Positions 45,041-52,901 of a stretch of DNA of 64,000 nucleotides are shown piece by piece. The position numbers and the translations under genes were made by a program. Origin of the DNA: AP-15 sp963702685. Lineage in GTDB: Bacteria; Pseudomonadota; Alphaproteobacteria; ATCC43930; CGMCC-115725. Location: the NCBI GenBank assembly GCA_963702685.1, contig CAVPDQ010000004.1:124001-188000 (forward strand), written 5' to 3'. Positions within the stretch are counted from its first letter, which is position 1, and each line of letters begins with the position of its first letter. The notes beneath the pieces are model-generated. The model did no database searches and had not been told where the DNA came from. It worked only from the letters and a program-made list of their open reading frames with translations.

Positions 45041-46171
45041 GTGACGGATGATAATGCCGCGACGACGGTCGCGATCGTCGGAGCCGGGATTGGCGGGGTT
45101 TATCTCGCCGCGCAGCTCGGCGTCGCCGGGTTCAAATTGCGGCTGCACGACATCGACGATGCCCGCCTCGCCGATATCCGCGCGATGGGCGGCATCGATG
45201 TCGAGGGCGAGGGCGGCGGGTTTGCCGAGATCGAGCACACGACAGCCGATCTCGCCACCGCGATCGACGGCGCCGGCATCATCATCGTCGTCACCGGCGG
45301 CGTGGCGCAGGAAGGTGTCGCGCGATCGCTGGCGCCGCTGCTGCGCGACGGCCAGCTCGTCCTGCTGATCCAGGGCAATACCGGCGGCGCGATGATCTTC
45401 CGGCGAGCGCTCGACCAAGCCGGCTGCCGCGCGCAGGTCGATGTCGCCGAGATGGACAATTACCCCTATTCCTGCCGCCGGCTCGCACCGGCCAGGATCC
45501 GCCCGATCGTCAAAAAGCGCTGGCTGCAGATCGCCGCCTTCCCCGGCAACCGCAGCGACGCCGTGTTCCCGCGGCTGGCGCCCCTCTTCCCGCAAGCGGT
45601 TGCGGCGCCCAATGTCGTCTACACCGGCTTTACCAATGCCAACGCGATGCTGCATGTCGCGAATTGCGTTGCCAACGCGGCGCTGATCGAGCGCGGCGGC
45701 GGCTATAAATTCTATGCCGAAGGGGTGACGCCGGCGGTGGCGCGCCTCTACGCGGCGGTCAATGCCGAGCGGGTCGCGGTCGCAGCGGCGTTCGGCGCCG
45801 CGGTGCCGGACCTCGCCGATTGGTTCGAGCGCGCCTATGGTGTGCGCGAAGCGAGCCTCGATGCGACCTGCCGGCGGCTGACCTATGACAGCGACGGCCC
45901 CTACCAGGCCACCGGCACACCCGCCTCGCTCGACCACAAATATATCAGCGAGGATGTGCCGACCGGCCTCGTTCCGATGCTGGCGCTGGGTGCGGCCGCG
46001 GGCATGCCGACGCCGGCGATCGCCGCACTCGTCGAAACCGTTCGTCACCTGACCGGCAAGGACTACGCCGGCAAGGACTACGCCGCCGGGGGCCGCACCC
46101 TCGCCCGCCTCGGCCTTGCCGGCATGACCGCTCCGCAGATCCGCCGCACGCTCGAAACCGGCTTTGCCTAA
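45041..46171 (+). CDS. octopine/nopaline-dehydrogenase-like NAD(P) enzyme
   Basis: A 376-residue two-domain opine-dehydrogenase-like oxidoreductase. The N-terminal Rossmann fold has VAIVGAGIGGVYLAAQLGVA, then a GGVAQEGVARSLAPLL loop. The C-terminal all-helical domain contains GFTNANAMLHVANCVANAAL, with the His region typical of the family. Members reduce imines formed between an amino acid and a keto acid, or act on other 2-ketoacids; substrate not predictable. Start is GTG at 45041. A duplicated 15-bp segment near 46060-46090 gives GKDYAGKDYA, a small in-frame duplication. Confidence 0.82.
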   Translation: MTDDNAATTVAIVGAGIGGVYLAAQLGVAGFKLRLHDIDDARLADIRAMGGIDVEGEGGGFAEIEHTTADLATAIDGAGIIIVVTGGVAQEGVARSLAPLLRDGQLVLLIQGNTGGAMIFRRALDQAGCRAQVDVAEMDNYPYSCRRLAPARIRPIVKKRWLQIAAFPGNRSDAVFPRLAPLFPQAVAAPNVVYTGFTNANAMLHVANCVANAALIERGGGYKFYAEGVTPAVARLYAAVNAERVAVAAAFGAAVPDLADWFERAYGVREASLDATCRRLTYDSDGPYQATGTPASLDHKYISEDVPTGLVPMLALGAAAGMPTPAIAALVETVRHLTGKDYAGKDYAAGGRTLARLGLAGMTAPQIRRTLETGFA

Positions 46172-46190
46172 AGCATGATCCGATTAGGTA

Positions 46191-46322
46191 GGGCCCCCCT
46201 CACCCTCCTCGGGCTCGACCCGAGGATCCGGGTAAGGCTCGGCGGATGCCTCGCCAACCCTTCGCAACCCTCTCCCCCCAGTTGGCCCCAATTGGGGGGA
46301 GAGGGAAGGGTGAGGGGGGCCG
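46191..46322. repeat. nested palindromic element with a C-run/G-run stem
   Basis: The outer arms gggcccccctcaccct and agggtgaggggggcc enclose the inner stem ccctctccccccagttgg / ttggggggagaggg. It fills most of the 245-bp convergent gap 46172-46416, where I see no gene. It may serve as a two-way terminator. Confidence 0.7.
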
Positions 46323-46416
46323 ACGGGCTGATGCAACCTGATCGGATCTTGCTCCAGCCGCTCGACCGAGGGGCAGCCGCTTTAGGAAACCGGCGAGGCG
46401 ATCCGCGAAAAACGGC

Positions 46417-46623
46417 CTATTTCGCGGGGTGAATTTCGGCGATGTCCTGGGCGAAGATCATCTCTTCGCTGCCGGTGCGCGCGGGATCGGCGGGCGAGGT
46501 GAGGTAGCGGGCGAAGACCCAGACCCCGTCCAACGGGTTCGACACGATCTCGACGACCGCGCCATCGACCAGCACGACCTGCATGCCGGGGGTCAATTCC
46601 CGCGTGTTGACGAGCTCGCTCAT
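46417..46623 (-). CDS. small beta-rich hypothetical protein coupled to the Rieske oxygenase
   Basis: A 68-residue protein: MSELVNTRELTPGMQVVLVD, then VVEIVSNPLDGVWVFARYLT and a negatively charged end. The alternating hydrophobic strands suggest a tiny SH3-like or beta-barrel fold; no family is recognised. Its ATG overlaps the stop of the oxygenase alpha-subunit gene (ATGA), which argues strongly that it is real and translated with it. A role as small accessory or regulatory protein of the oxygenase is inferred only from coupling. Confidence 0.65.
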   Translation of the reverse strand: MSELVNTRELTPGMQVVLVDGAVVEIVSNPLDGVWVFARYLTSPADPARTGSEEMIFAQDIAEIHPAK

Positions 46624-48014
46624 TCGGCCGCCCTGACCATATCGCCGGTGTCGCGGCGCCAGGTCGCGAGCTCGTCCCAGCTCTCGGCCGCCATAAACTC
46701 GGCCCAGCGGCGGTAGAGGTTGCGCAGATTGTGCTCGCTCGATTTGGCCTCGGTGATGTCCATCACCGTGCCGGGCACCCGCAGCCCCTGATATTCGTAA
46801 TCAGCGATCTCCCAGCCCTGTCCCTGCTCGTAGCTGTAGGGATAGCGGCGCGCGATGACGCCACGGCTCGCGGCATGGGCATAGTTCCAGTTTTCCATGT
46901 CGTCCTGCTCGGTCATCCCGGCCGGCCCCGAATAGCGGATGTAATAATCGCGCAGAAAATCCTTGACCTCCTGCGGCGCCGCCTTGTCCACGAAATACCA
47001 GCGCCAGCATTCGGTCTGATGCGTGCCGCGCGGATGCCACACTGCGATCGTGCGCGGCTGGCGCGGATGGAGCGCGGTGTTCGGAAAGAGCTCGCCCGGG
47101 CTGCCCATGACCCGGCCCCATTCGCCCTTGTGCCGCTGCCGCCGCTCTTCGCAATGCGCGAAATATTCGGACACCATCGGCGAATGCGCATAGGCCGGCG
47201 GCGTCGCCGCCCCCTGCGGCAAGACATAAACCCCGGTCTGATGACCGCGCTCGTAAAACGACACCTGCAGCCGCCGCGCCATCAGCCGCTCCTGCATGTC
47301 GCGCCGGCCGCTGCCCGACGGGCCGATGCCGACCAAATCGACCGAGCGGTGGCTGATGTTGTGATAGCTGTCGCCGCAGAAATTCTCGGCCGGGAATTTC
47401 CAATTGCACGGGATCAGCCATTTCTGCACCCCGCCCAATACCTCGACCTCGCCCTCGCAATCCCAGCTCTCCAAGGTCAGGTCGAGATAGCGCGCGAAAC
47501 CGCCGAGATATTCTTCGAACGACGGGGCCGCCGGGTCCCAGGTGGCAAAAATCGCACCCTTGTAGCTGCAAAGCCGCGCCACCGCGACCAAGCCCCATTG
47601 CGAACGGTCGAGCTCACCGCGATACGCCTCGCGCAAATACGGCACGCCGACCAATTTGCCGTCGGTGCCATAGCTCCAGCCGTGATAGGGGCAGGTAAAG
47701 ACCGGCGTATTCCCCTCGTCGTAGCGGCATACCTTCATGCCGCGGTGCCGGCAGGAATTGAGGAAGACGTGGATCGCGCCCGCCCGGTCGCGGCACAGGA
47801 TCACACTCTCCTCGCCCATCCCCGAAACAAAAAAATCGCCCGGCTTCGGCACTTGGCTCTCGTGCCCGACATAGAGCCACGCCCGCGCAAACAGCCGCTC
47901 CTGCTCCTGCGCATAAATCGCGTCGCTGACAAAAATCTCCCGGCTGACCCGTCCCCGCGCCAAATCGACGAGCCCCTCGCGATACCCCGCTCCCGCCGCC
48001 ATCGCCGCCTCCAT
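46620..48014 (-). CDS. Rieske-type aromatic-ring-hydroxylating oxygenase, alpha subunit
   Basis: A 464-residue non-haem iron oxygenase subunit. The Rieske [2Fe-2S] ligands are C-x-H (SCRHRGMKVC) and C-x2-H (CPYHGWSYG), spaced about 17 residues apart. The catalytic mononuclear iron site shows ENFCGDSYHNISHRS, i.e. Asp-x2-His-x3-4-His. A substrate domain follows (SSEHNLRNLYRRWAEFM). It takes electrons from a reductase not found here, and no small beta subunit is next to it, so it may be a single-component-type alpha3 oxygenase. The start could be 48014 or an ATG five codons later. Confidence 0.88.
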   Translation of the reverse strand: MEAAMAAGAGYREGLVDLARGRVSREIFVSDAIYAQEQERLFARAWLYVGHESQVPKPGDFFVSGMGEESVILCRDRAGAIHVFLNSCRHRGMKVCRYDEGNTPVFTCPYHGWSYGTDGKLVGVPYLREAYRGELDRSQWGLVAVARLCSYKGAIFATWDPAAPSFEEYLGGFARYLDLTLESWDCEGEVEVLGGVQKWLIPCNWKFPAENFCGDSYHNISHRSVDLVGIGPSGSGRRDMQERLMARRLQVSFYERGHQTGVYVLPQGAATPPAYAHSPMVSEYFAHCEERRQRHKGEWGRVMGSPGELFPNTALHPRQPRTIAVWHPRGTHQTECWRWYFVDKAAPQEVKDFLRDYYIRYSGPAGMTEQDDMENWNYAHAASRGVIARRYPYSYEQGQGWEIADYEYQGLRVPGTVMDITEAKSSEHNLRNLYRRWAEFMAAESWDELATWRRDTGDMVRAAE

Positions 48015-48184
48015 CCGGTTCGGCGAAGGTTATGGCCGCTGCCGTCGCGACACCAGCCAAATGCGTGTGTGTCCCAAATGCGAGTGTGTCGGTGTCCTTT
48101 CATTCCGGAAGCGAGCCGAATGGGCGCGCGGCCAACTCGATCGCTAGCGCGACGGCCTCTCCTCCGAGCCGGCTCCTGATGTTG

Positions 48185-49051
48185 TCAAAGAACCATCATG
48201 CCTTCTTCCAACTTATCTCGAATGATATCCAGCTTCTCCCTGCGATCGATCCAAGGTGAGATTGCGCTGCGGAAACGAGACTTTATTTCAACCCGACGAC
48301 CAACGCCGGTCCATGGCGCACATCGTATATATTCGACCTCTGGCGGTCCATATTCGCGCAGGTACTCAGAATAATTAACCGCATGATCGTCGACGATCAG
48401 CAGGGTTTCGCAAGGGGTCCCCTCGGCGTAAATCACTGCATGGCGGTGGAGCTTGATATGGAAGTATTCTATTTCATCGAGGTCGCTGGCGTCATAAATT
48501 GTAATTGTCGTGCCGTTGATCAGGTTGCACACGGGCACGAGGACGCCATCGATGAGCAGCGCGTGTGTCCTGGTGATAAACAGATCGGCGCGCGGCACCT
48601 CCGGTCCCAGGGCCGAGCGAGCAACCCGAACCGGGAGCGCGTCTCTATTCCATGGCTTGGCCGGATCACTCTTCTTAAACGAATATCGGCCGATCCACTG
48701 GATGGGTCGCAGCCCGTCGAAAGCGCCTGGCAGAAGATCGCCGACAGCAAGGTCTTCGATGTTTCTGTCGCCAGCCGCGGTTCGGATTTTGGTGCCTTTG
48801 AGAAAGCACATCGGCCCACCCGGCGGTCCGTGTCCGGGAGGCGGCGGGTCAGGCGGGCCGGGAGGAGGCAGACCTGGAGGTCCGGGATGCGGCGGCGGGG
48901 GAGGAGGAGGCGGACGATGTCCGGGTGGTGCCGCAGACGCCGGCGTTGTTGTCAAGCCAGCGACCACCGCCGATGCTGCTATGGCCCCGAGCTTTATCAG
49001 ATTACGGCGCGATCTGCGGATGCCAAGGGGCAGGTTCTCCAGGTTCGGCAT
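48185..49051 (-). CDS. Tat-exported Hint-domain protein with polyproline linker
   Basis: A 288-residue secreted protein. The twin-arginine signal is RRSRRNLIKLGAIAASAVVA, followed by TPASA as cleavage region. Residues 50-90 are a Pro/Gly-rich linker of His-Pro and Gly-Pro blocks. The rest is a Hint (hedgehog/intein-like) module: CFLKGTKIRTAAGDRNIEDL with the nucleophile Cys right after the linker, LFITRTHALLIDGVLV with the central TxTH motif, and IYAEGTPCETLLIVDDHAVN near the end. The ATG at 49051 has GGAGGTGG nearby. Hint modules cleave themselves or attach cargo at Cys1; here the N-side cargo is only the linker, so the function is unclear. Confidence 0.82.
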   Translation of the reverse strand: MPNLENLPLGIRRSRRNLIKLGAIAASAVVAGLTTTPASAAPPGHRPPPPPPPPHPGPPGLPPPGPPDPPPPGHGPPGGPMCFLKGTKIRTAAGDRNIEDLAVGDLLPGAFDGLRPIQWIGRYSFKKSDPAKPWNRDALPVRVARSALGPEVPRADLFITRTHALLIDGVLVPVCNLINGTTITIYDASDLDEIEYFHIKLHRHAVIYAEGTPCETLLIVDDHAVNYSEYLREYGPPEVEYIRCAPWTGVGRRVEIKSRFRSAISPWIDRREKLDIIRDKLEEGMMVL

Positions 49052-49181
49052 TAGACCACCTCCACATACCACCCCAGCATAGAGCGGGCGCGCGCAGCCA
49101 CGCAACCATTGGCAGCCCTCGACACGACAAATTTTTCGAGATTATGAGCATTTCGCGAGCCAGCGGCGCCTATCCACCAAT

Positions 49182-49233
49182 ATTAACCAAACATTTTAAT
49201 ATCAACCAAACATTTTTATATTAACCAAACATT
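49182..49233. repeat. three phased copies of ATYAACCAAACATT upstream of the Hint gene
   Basis: Copies start at 49182, 49201 and 49220, exactly 19 bp apart, in an AT-rich island of an otherwise GC-rich region, 130-180 bp upstream of the Hint-gene start (minus strand). Regular spacing near two helical turns suggests an array of protein-binding sites. The TTAACCA core (in two of three copies) resembles the CtrA half-site TTAACCAT at seven of eight positions. Confidence 0.75.
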
Positions 49234-49361
49234 CCGACAGATTTGGCCTGTTCGGCATGACCCTCACGCTCGCCAATGTGGTGCTGCCCCAGATCCGGGC
49301 GCGAGCGCCGCACGCTGTCGGCGACACGGGACGAGACCGCTCGGGTCGCCCGGCGGCGTGA

Positions 49362-49400
49362 TCGCGCAGACCTGTCGCGCAGACCTGTCGCGCAGACCTA
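49362..49400 (+). repeat. three tandem copies of tcgcgcagacctg (13 bp)
   Basis: Two perfect copies plus one ending in a instead of g, directly tandem, in non-coding sequence downstream of the aldolase gene. It is a small variable-number repeat. Confidence 0.7.
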
Positions 49401-49447
49401 TGGCTGGCGTGCGGTGCTTTTTATTGCGCCCTGCAGGTGCGGCTTGT

Positions 49448-50347
49448 TCAAGCCTTTTGGGTCGAGGCGCGGTAGATTTCGTCGATCGACTGGTCGAGGG
49501 CCGCGTCGAATTCGGCCTCGCTCATCCCGGCCCGCAAATCCTGGGCGAGGGCGCGCGAGAAGCTGGCGATCATGCCGTGATTGGCGGCGAGCTTTTGGCA
49601 GGCGTCGGCGCGCGTGTAGCCGCCGGACAAGGCGACGGTTCGGGCGCAGCGCGGGTGGTTGGCGAGCGGCCCGTAGAGGTCGGGAATTTCGGGCAAGGTC
49701 AGCTTGAACATGACCTGGCGGCCCGCCGGCAACGCGTCGGTCAGCTTTTTCAATTCGTCGAGCAGGATCGCCTCGGCACCCTTTTTGTCCGGGCTCTTGA
49801 TCGAGACCTCGGGCTCGAGGATCGGCATCAGCCCATGCCGGGCGATCTGGTCGCCAAAGGCGAATTGCTGGGCGGCGATCGCGGCGATGCCGTCCCGGTT
49901 GGCGAGGTTGATGACCGAGCGCATCTTGGTGCCGAAGACCCCGAGCTTTGCCGCGCGCTCGCACAATTGGTCGAGCTGCGGCATCGGCCGCATCGGCTGG
50001 ACGCCGTCCTGCTCGGCTTCGAGCCCGCGGTCGACTTTGACAAACGGCACGACCCCGCGGTCTTCCCACAGATAGGATGGCGCGGGCTTGCCGCGCACCT
50101 CGTCGTCCATCGTCCCTTCGAACAGGATCGTGCCGATCACCTTGTCGCCGGTGAAGCCGGGAGCGGTCATGATCCGCACCCTGAATTCGTGGATCAGCCG
50201 GAACATCTTCTGCTGATCGTCGCTGTAGGCGTTATCCGGAATGCCGTAGAGGCGAAGCGCCCCGGGCGTCGATCCGCCGCTCTGGTCGAGCGCCGCGATA
50301 AAGCCGCCCTTTTTGGACATTTGCGCCGTCATCTTGTCGTTTGCCAT
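49448..50347 (-). CDS. class I fructose-bisphosphate aldolase
   Basis: A 299-residue Schiff-base aldolase of the metal-independent class I type, which cleaves fructose 1,6-bisphosphate to two triose phosphates. KGGFIAALDQSGGSTPGALR is the hallmark N-terminal segment. VPFVKVDRGL and EPEVSIKSPDKKGAE follow, and VMFKLTLPEIPDLYG holds the candidate Schiff-base lysine. SGGYTRADACQKLAANHGMI is the phosphate-binding end. The start at 50347 (MANDKMTAQMSKK) has GGGAGG at proper distance; an ATG nine bases upstream is less well placed. It works in glycolysis or gluconeogenesis in the cytoplasm. Confidence 0.93.
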   Translation of the reverse strand: MANDKMTAQMSKKGGFIAALDQSGGSTPGALRLYGIPDNAYSDDQQKMFRLIHEFRVRIMTAPGFTGDKVIGTILFEGTMDDEVRGKPAPSYLWEDRGVVPFVKVDRGLEAEQDGVQPMRPMPQLDQLCERAAKLGVFGTKMRSVINLANRDGIAAIAAQQFAFGDQIARHGLMPILEPEVSIKSPDKKGAEAILLDELKKLTDALPAGRQVMFKLTLPEIPDLYGPLANHPRCARTVALSGGYTRADACQKLAANHGMIASFSRALAQDLRAGMSEAEFDAALDQSIDEIYRASTQKA

Positions 50348-50630
50348 GACCGTCATCCTCCCGTCAGACCGGCATGCCCGCTCGCGCGGATATTGCCACG
50401 GTCTGCGCGATTCTGGCAATCCTCACCCGCGTTCCGCTCGGCGGCGACGCGGGCGGTGCAAAAGCTTGACGGCAGCGTCGAAGCTTGCTCGACCCGAGCC
50501 GCGTGGGTTCGGTGAGCGTCGGTGCGACGGGGCCGCCCCGATGGAGGTCGCAGATGAAGAGCCGGTCCAATCAAGGCCGATGCCCGGCACCCGCCTCGCG
50601 GCTCTCGGTCCTTGCCGGCGCCGCAGCGCG

Positions 50631-52013
50631 ATGACAATTCCTCACCCTGCCGCCGGTTCTTACCCGTTGCGGCACGGGAATAGGGTGCAGCCGCTGATCG
50701 ACGGCGTGGCGGCTTTTCGGCGGATCGGCGAGGCGATCGCCGCGGCAAGATACGGTGTCTGGCTGACCGTCGCGTTTTATGCGCCCGATTTGCGGATGCC
50801 GGATGGTGGCGGTCCGCTGTTCGATGTGCTCGACCGAGCGGTCGCGCGCGGCCTCGATGTGCGGGTGATTTTCTGGCGGCCGAACCCCGAGAGCGCCGGC
50901 TTCGGCCGGACCTTTTCCGGGTCTGCGGCCGACCGTGAGCTGCTCCGACAACGAGGCTCGCGTTTTCGCGCCCGCTGGGATCGGGCATACGGCCCTTATG
51001 TCCAGCATCAGAAATGCTGGTTGATCGATGCCGGCGAGCCGTCCGAAGCCGCCTTTGTCGGCGGGATCAATCTGACCGCGCAGGCCGTGGGTTCGCCCGG
51101 CCATGGCGACGGGGGCCGGCACGATCTTTATGTCGAGCTCGCCGGGCCGGCGGCGACCGACATCGAGCACAATTTCGTGCAGCGCTGGAACGAAGCGAGC
51201 GAGCGGAATGCCCAAGATGGCCGGTGGGGCAATGCTCCCGACGACCAGCTTGCGTTTCCCGCACGCCTATCCGCGCCGCGCGGTCCGAGCATCGTGCAAA
51301 TCCAGCGCAACCTCCGTGCCGGGCGATACACAGATGGCTGCGCTTGCCCCGGCGGTATTCGGCACGAGATCGCGCAGGGCGAGCGCACGGTGCTCGACCA
51401 GTACCTCCTCGCCATCGGCGCGGCGCGGGAAGCCATCTACATCGAGAACCAGGCGATCCCGATCCCGCCGATCGCCGCCGCCCTCGAAGCGGCGCTGCGG
51501 CGAGGCGTGGAGGTCGTCATATTGGTGCCGGCCAGCCCCGAGGCGCATGTACGCGAGGCGCGTCGCGACCCGAGCCGCCGGGCGCTGTTCGAGCAAGTCG
51601 CAAAGCTCGGCAGATACGAAAGCTTCGCCCTTGTCGGCATCGCCGGGCTCGATGCGGTGGGCCGCCGTCGCGCCGTCTACGTCCATGCCAAGACCATGCT
51701 CGTCGACGACGAATGGGCAACGGTGGGGTCGTGCAACCTGCATTCGGGCTCGCTCTCGGGCCACACCGAGCTGAATGCGTCGATCTGGGACGCCGCTCTC
51801 GTGCGCCGCCTGCGCTGCTCGCTGCTGGCCGAACACCTCGGCCGAGACACGGCGCATATCGATGCCCGTTCGGCGCTTCGGCTTTACCGGTCGGTCGCGC
51901 GCGAGAACCGCCGCCGGCACGATTCTGGAGACACCGCCTGGGAGGGCATCGCCTACAGCCTCGATCCCGCGGCCTACGGCGAAGCTCTCAGCGCGGCGCT
52001 GTTACACATATAA
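50631..52013 (+). CDS. phospholipase D-superfamily protein (cardiolipin synthase-like)
   Basis: A 460-residue phosphatidyltransferase with two HKD half-sites: HQKCWLID at about residue 127 and HAKTMLVDDEWATVGSCNLH at about 345. The pattern HxKxxxxD is complete in both. VFIL-type strands and GGINLTAQAVG follow the first. No signal peptide or membrane helix is visible at the N-terminus (ATG 50631), unlike classical Cls, so it is a soluble or peripherally bound enzyme. It could make cardiolipin or hydrolyse phosphodiesters. The ATG was chosen because upstream sequence in the same frame is shadow-like. Confidence 0.83.
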   Translation: MTIPHPAAGSYPLRHGNRVQPLIDGVAAFRRIGEAIAAARYGVWLTVAFYAPDLRMPDGGGPLFDVLDRAVARGLDVRVIFWRPNPESAGFGRTFSGSAADRELLRQRGSRFRARWDRAYGPYVQHQKCWLIDAGEPSEAAFVGGINLTAQAVGSPGHGDGGRHDLYVELAGPAATDIEHNFVQRWNEASERNAQDGRWGNAPDDQLAFPARLSAPRGPSIVQIQRNLRAGRYTDGCACPGGIRHEIAQGERTVLDQYLLAIGAAREAIYIENQAIPIPPIAAALEAALRRGVEVVILVPASPEAHVREARRDPSRRALFEQVAKLGRYESFALVGIAGLDAVGRRRAVYVHAKTMLVDDEWATVGSCNLHSGSLSGHTELNASIWDAALVRRLRCSLLAEHLGRDTAHIDARSALRLYRSVARENRRRHDSGDTAWEGIAYSLDPAAYGEALSAALLHI

Positions 52014-52171
52014 TTGTCAAATTATCATGCTATTGCGATTCCATCGATACGGATAGGAGCGGTGTTGACGGAAATGGAACCAGGCGCTTCCGAGACCTTC
52101 CTTGACAAACCCGCGGCAACGGCGATAGCGCCGCGTCAGAATTCACCAAAAAGTAACCAGAGCGGCACAAA

Positions 52172-52479
52172 ATGGGCATGGTGGGTGCCGGTCAAGGTGG
52201 AACGGGAAGGCCGGTTGGGCCGTTTTCTCCTCCAGGCGATGGGCAGAGCCTGCCGGGATTTCCCGGCTCTTATCGGACAAGAGCGAAAACACCGATGCCC
52301 GGAGGCAGGTTACGACCGCGGTGGAAGACCCCGAATGGTCGGATTCTCGAATGGGACTACCGGCACGGCACGGCACCGTTGAAGCGTATAATAGGCGCGG
52401 GAGGCATTTGGGAGAATTCGATCCGGCCAATGGTGCGCTACGGCGCAGTGCGGTCCCGGGACAAAAGGTGGATCCCTAA
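52172..52479 (+). pseudogene. colicin E3-type ribonuclease domain (cytotoxic 16S rRNase), frameshifted
   Basis: Two frames joined at about 52370 encode a small protein ending in a colicin E3/cloacin-type catalytic domain. The first reads a Gly/Pro-rich lead (GRPVGPFSPPGDGQSLPGF) then RWKTPNGRILEWDYRHGT. The second reads TVEAYNRRGRHLGEFDPANG and ends SAVPGQKVDP at a TAA at 52477. The catalytic D-x2-H-x3-E is D, H and E of EWDYRHGTVE, and it straddles the break. The break is a third copy of CGGCA: two copies would restore the frame. In this family the enzyme cuts 16S rRNA in the decoding site. The 5' end is uncertain; another frame from 52074 may hold the true N-terminus. A probable immunity gene starts two bases later. 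Confidence 0.72.
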
Positions 52480-52480
52480 C

Positions 52481-52732
52481 ATGCGGTATCGGGTCATTTG
52501 GTATAATCGCACAACTGATCGGGTGGGTGGGCTGGTCGAGATTCCCGGCGTTCTCTTGTCTCGGGTTTTGAAGATCGCCGGAGTGACAGACCGCAATGAG
52601 CCGGGTGAGCTACTTCTTGAACCCCGACAAATTAGCGATATCGCGTCGCTGGTCGGCCTGCACATCGACCTCGCCCGTTTCGAGTATCACCTCGATCCGC
52701 TCGGACCGTTTCCGCAACGGCTGCGCGCATAA
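52481..52732 (+). CDS. probable immunity protein for the colicin E3-type toxin
   Basis: An 83-residue protein (MRYRVIWYNRTTDRVGGLVE, then a Leu/Ile-rich middle and an acidic-to-neutral end). It begins two bases after the toxin stop and has AAGGTGG about ten bases upstream. No family is recognised. Toxin-then-small-acidic-gene order is the rule for E3-type systems, and the coupling is the only basis for the name. The sequence contains several Asp/Glu, suited to neutralise a basic ribonuclease. Confidence 0.6.
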   Translation: MRYRVIWYNRTTDRVGGLVEIPGVLLSRVLKIAGVTDRNEPGELLLEPRQISDIASLVGLHIDLARFEYHLDPLGPFPQRLRA

Positions 52733-52901
52733 AGGCAGGGGCCACTTAAGCCCCATCAACCAGTCCGGACTATTGCCGGATGGCCCATTCGCGAGGCGGC
52801 GTCCCCAAGCCGATCCTGATCTCGATCTGATAAAACAGGTCGAACAGGCGCAGCTGCGGGGCCGCTCGCCGCGCCCTCCGCGGTGCGAAAGCGCTAAGCG
52901 C

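Larger units (their letters stand above)
49052..49447. other. 396-bp gene-free region between Hint and aldolase genes
   Basis: The region holds the upstream region of the Hint gene, the AT-rich triple repeat at 49182-49233 and the 13-bp tandem repeat at 49362-49400. I found no gene on either strand. Open frames here are GC-driven shadows. Confidence 0.55.

Noticed and set aside
43169..46048. A 959-codon minus-strand frame opposite the reductase and opine-dehydrogenase-like genes
   Set aside because: It has no conserved motif, while both plus-strand genes in the same stretch are complete members of known families.
49182..49233. Triple AT-rich repeat considered as a replication origin or plasmid iterons
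   Set aside because: There is no replication initiator gene nearby and only three copies. An operator array fits better.
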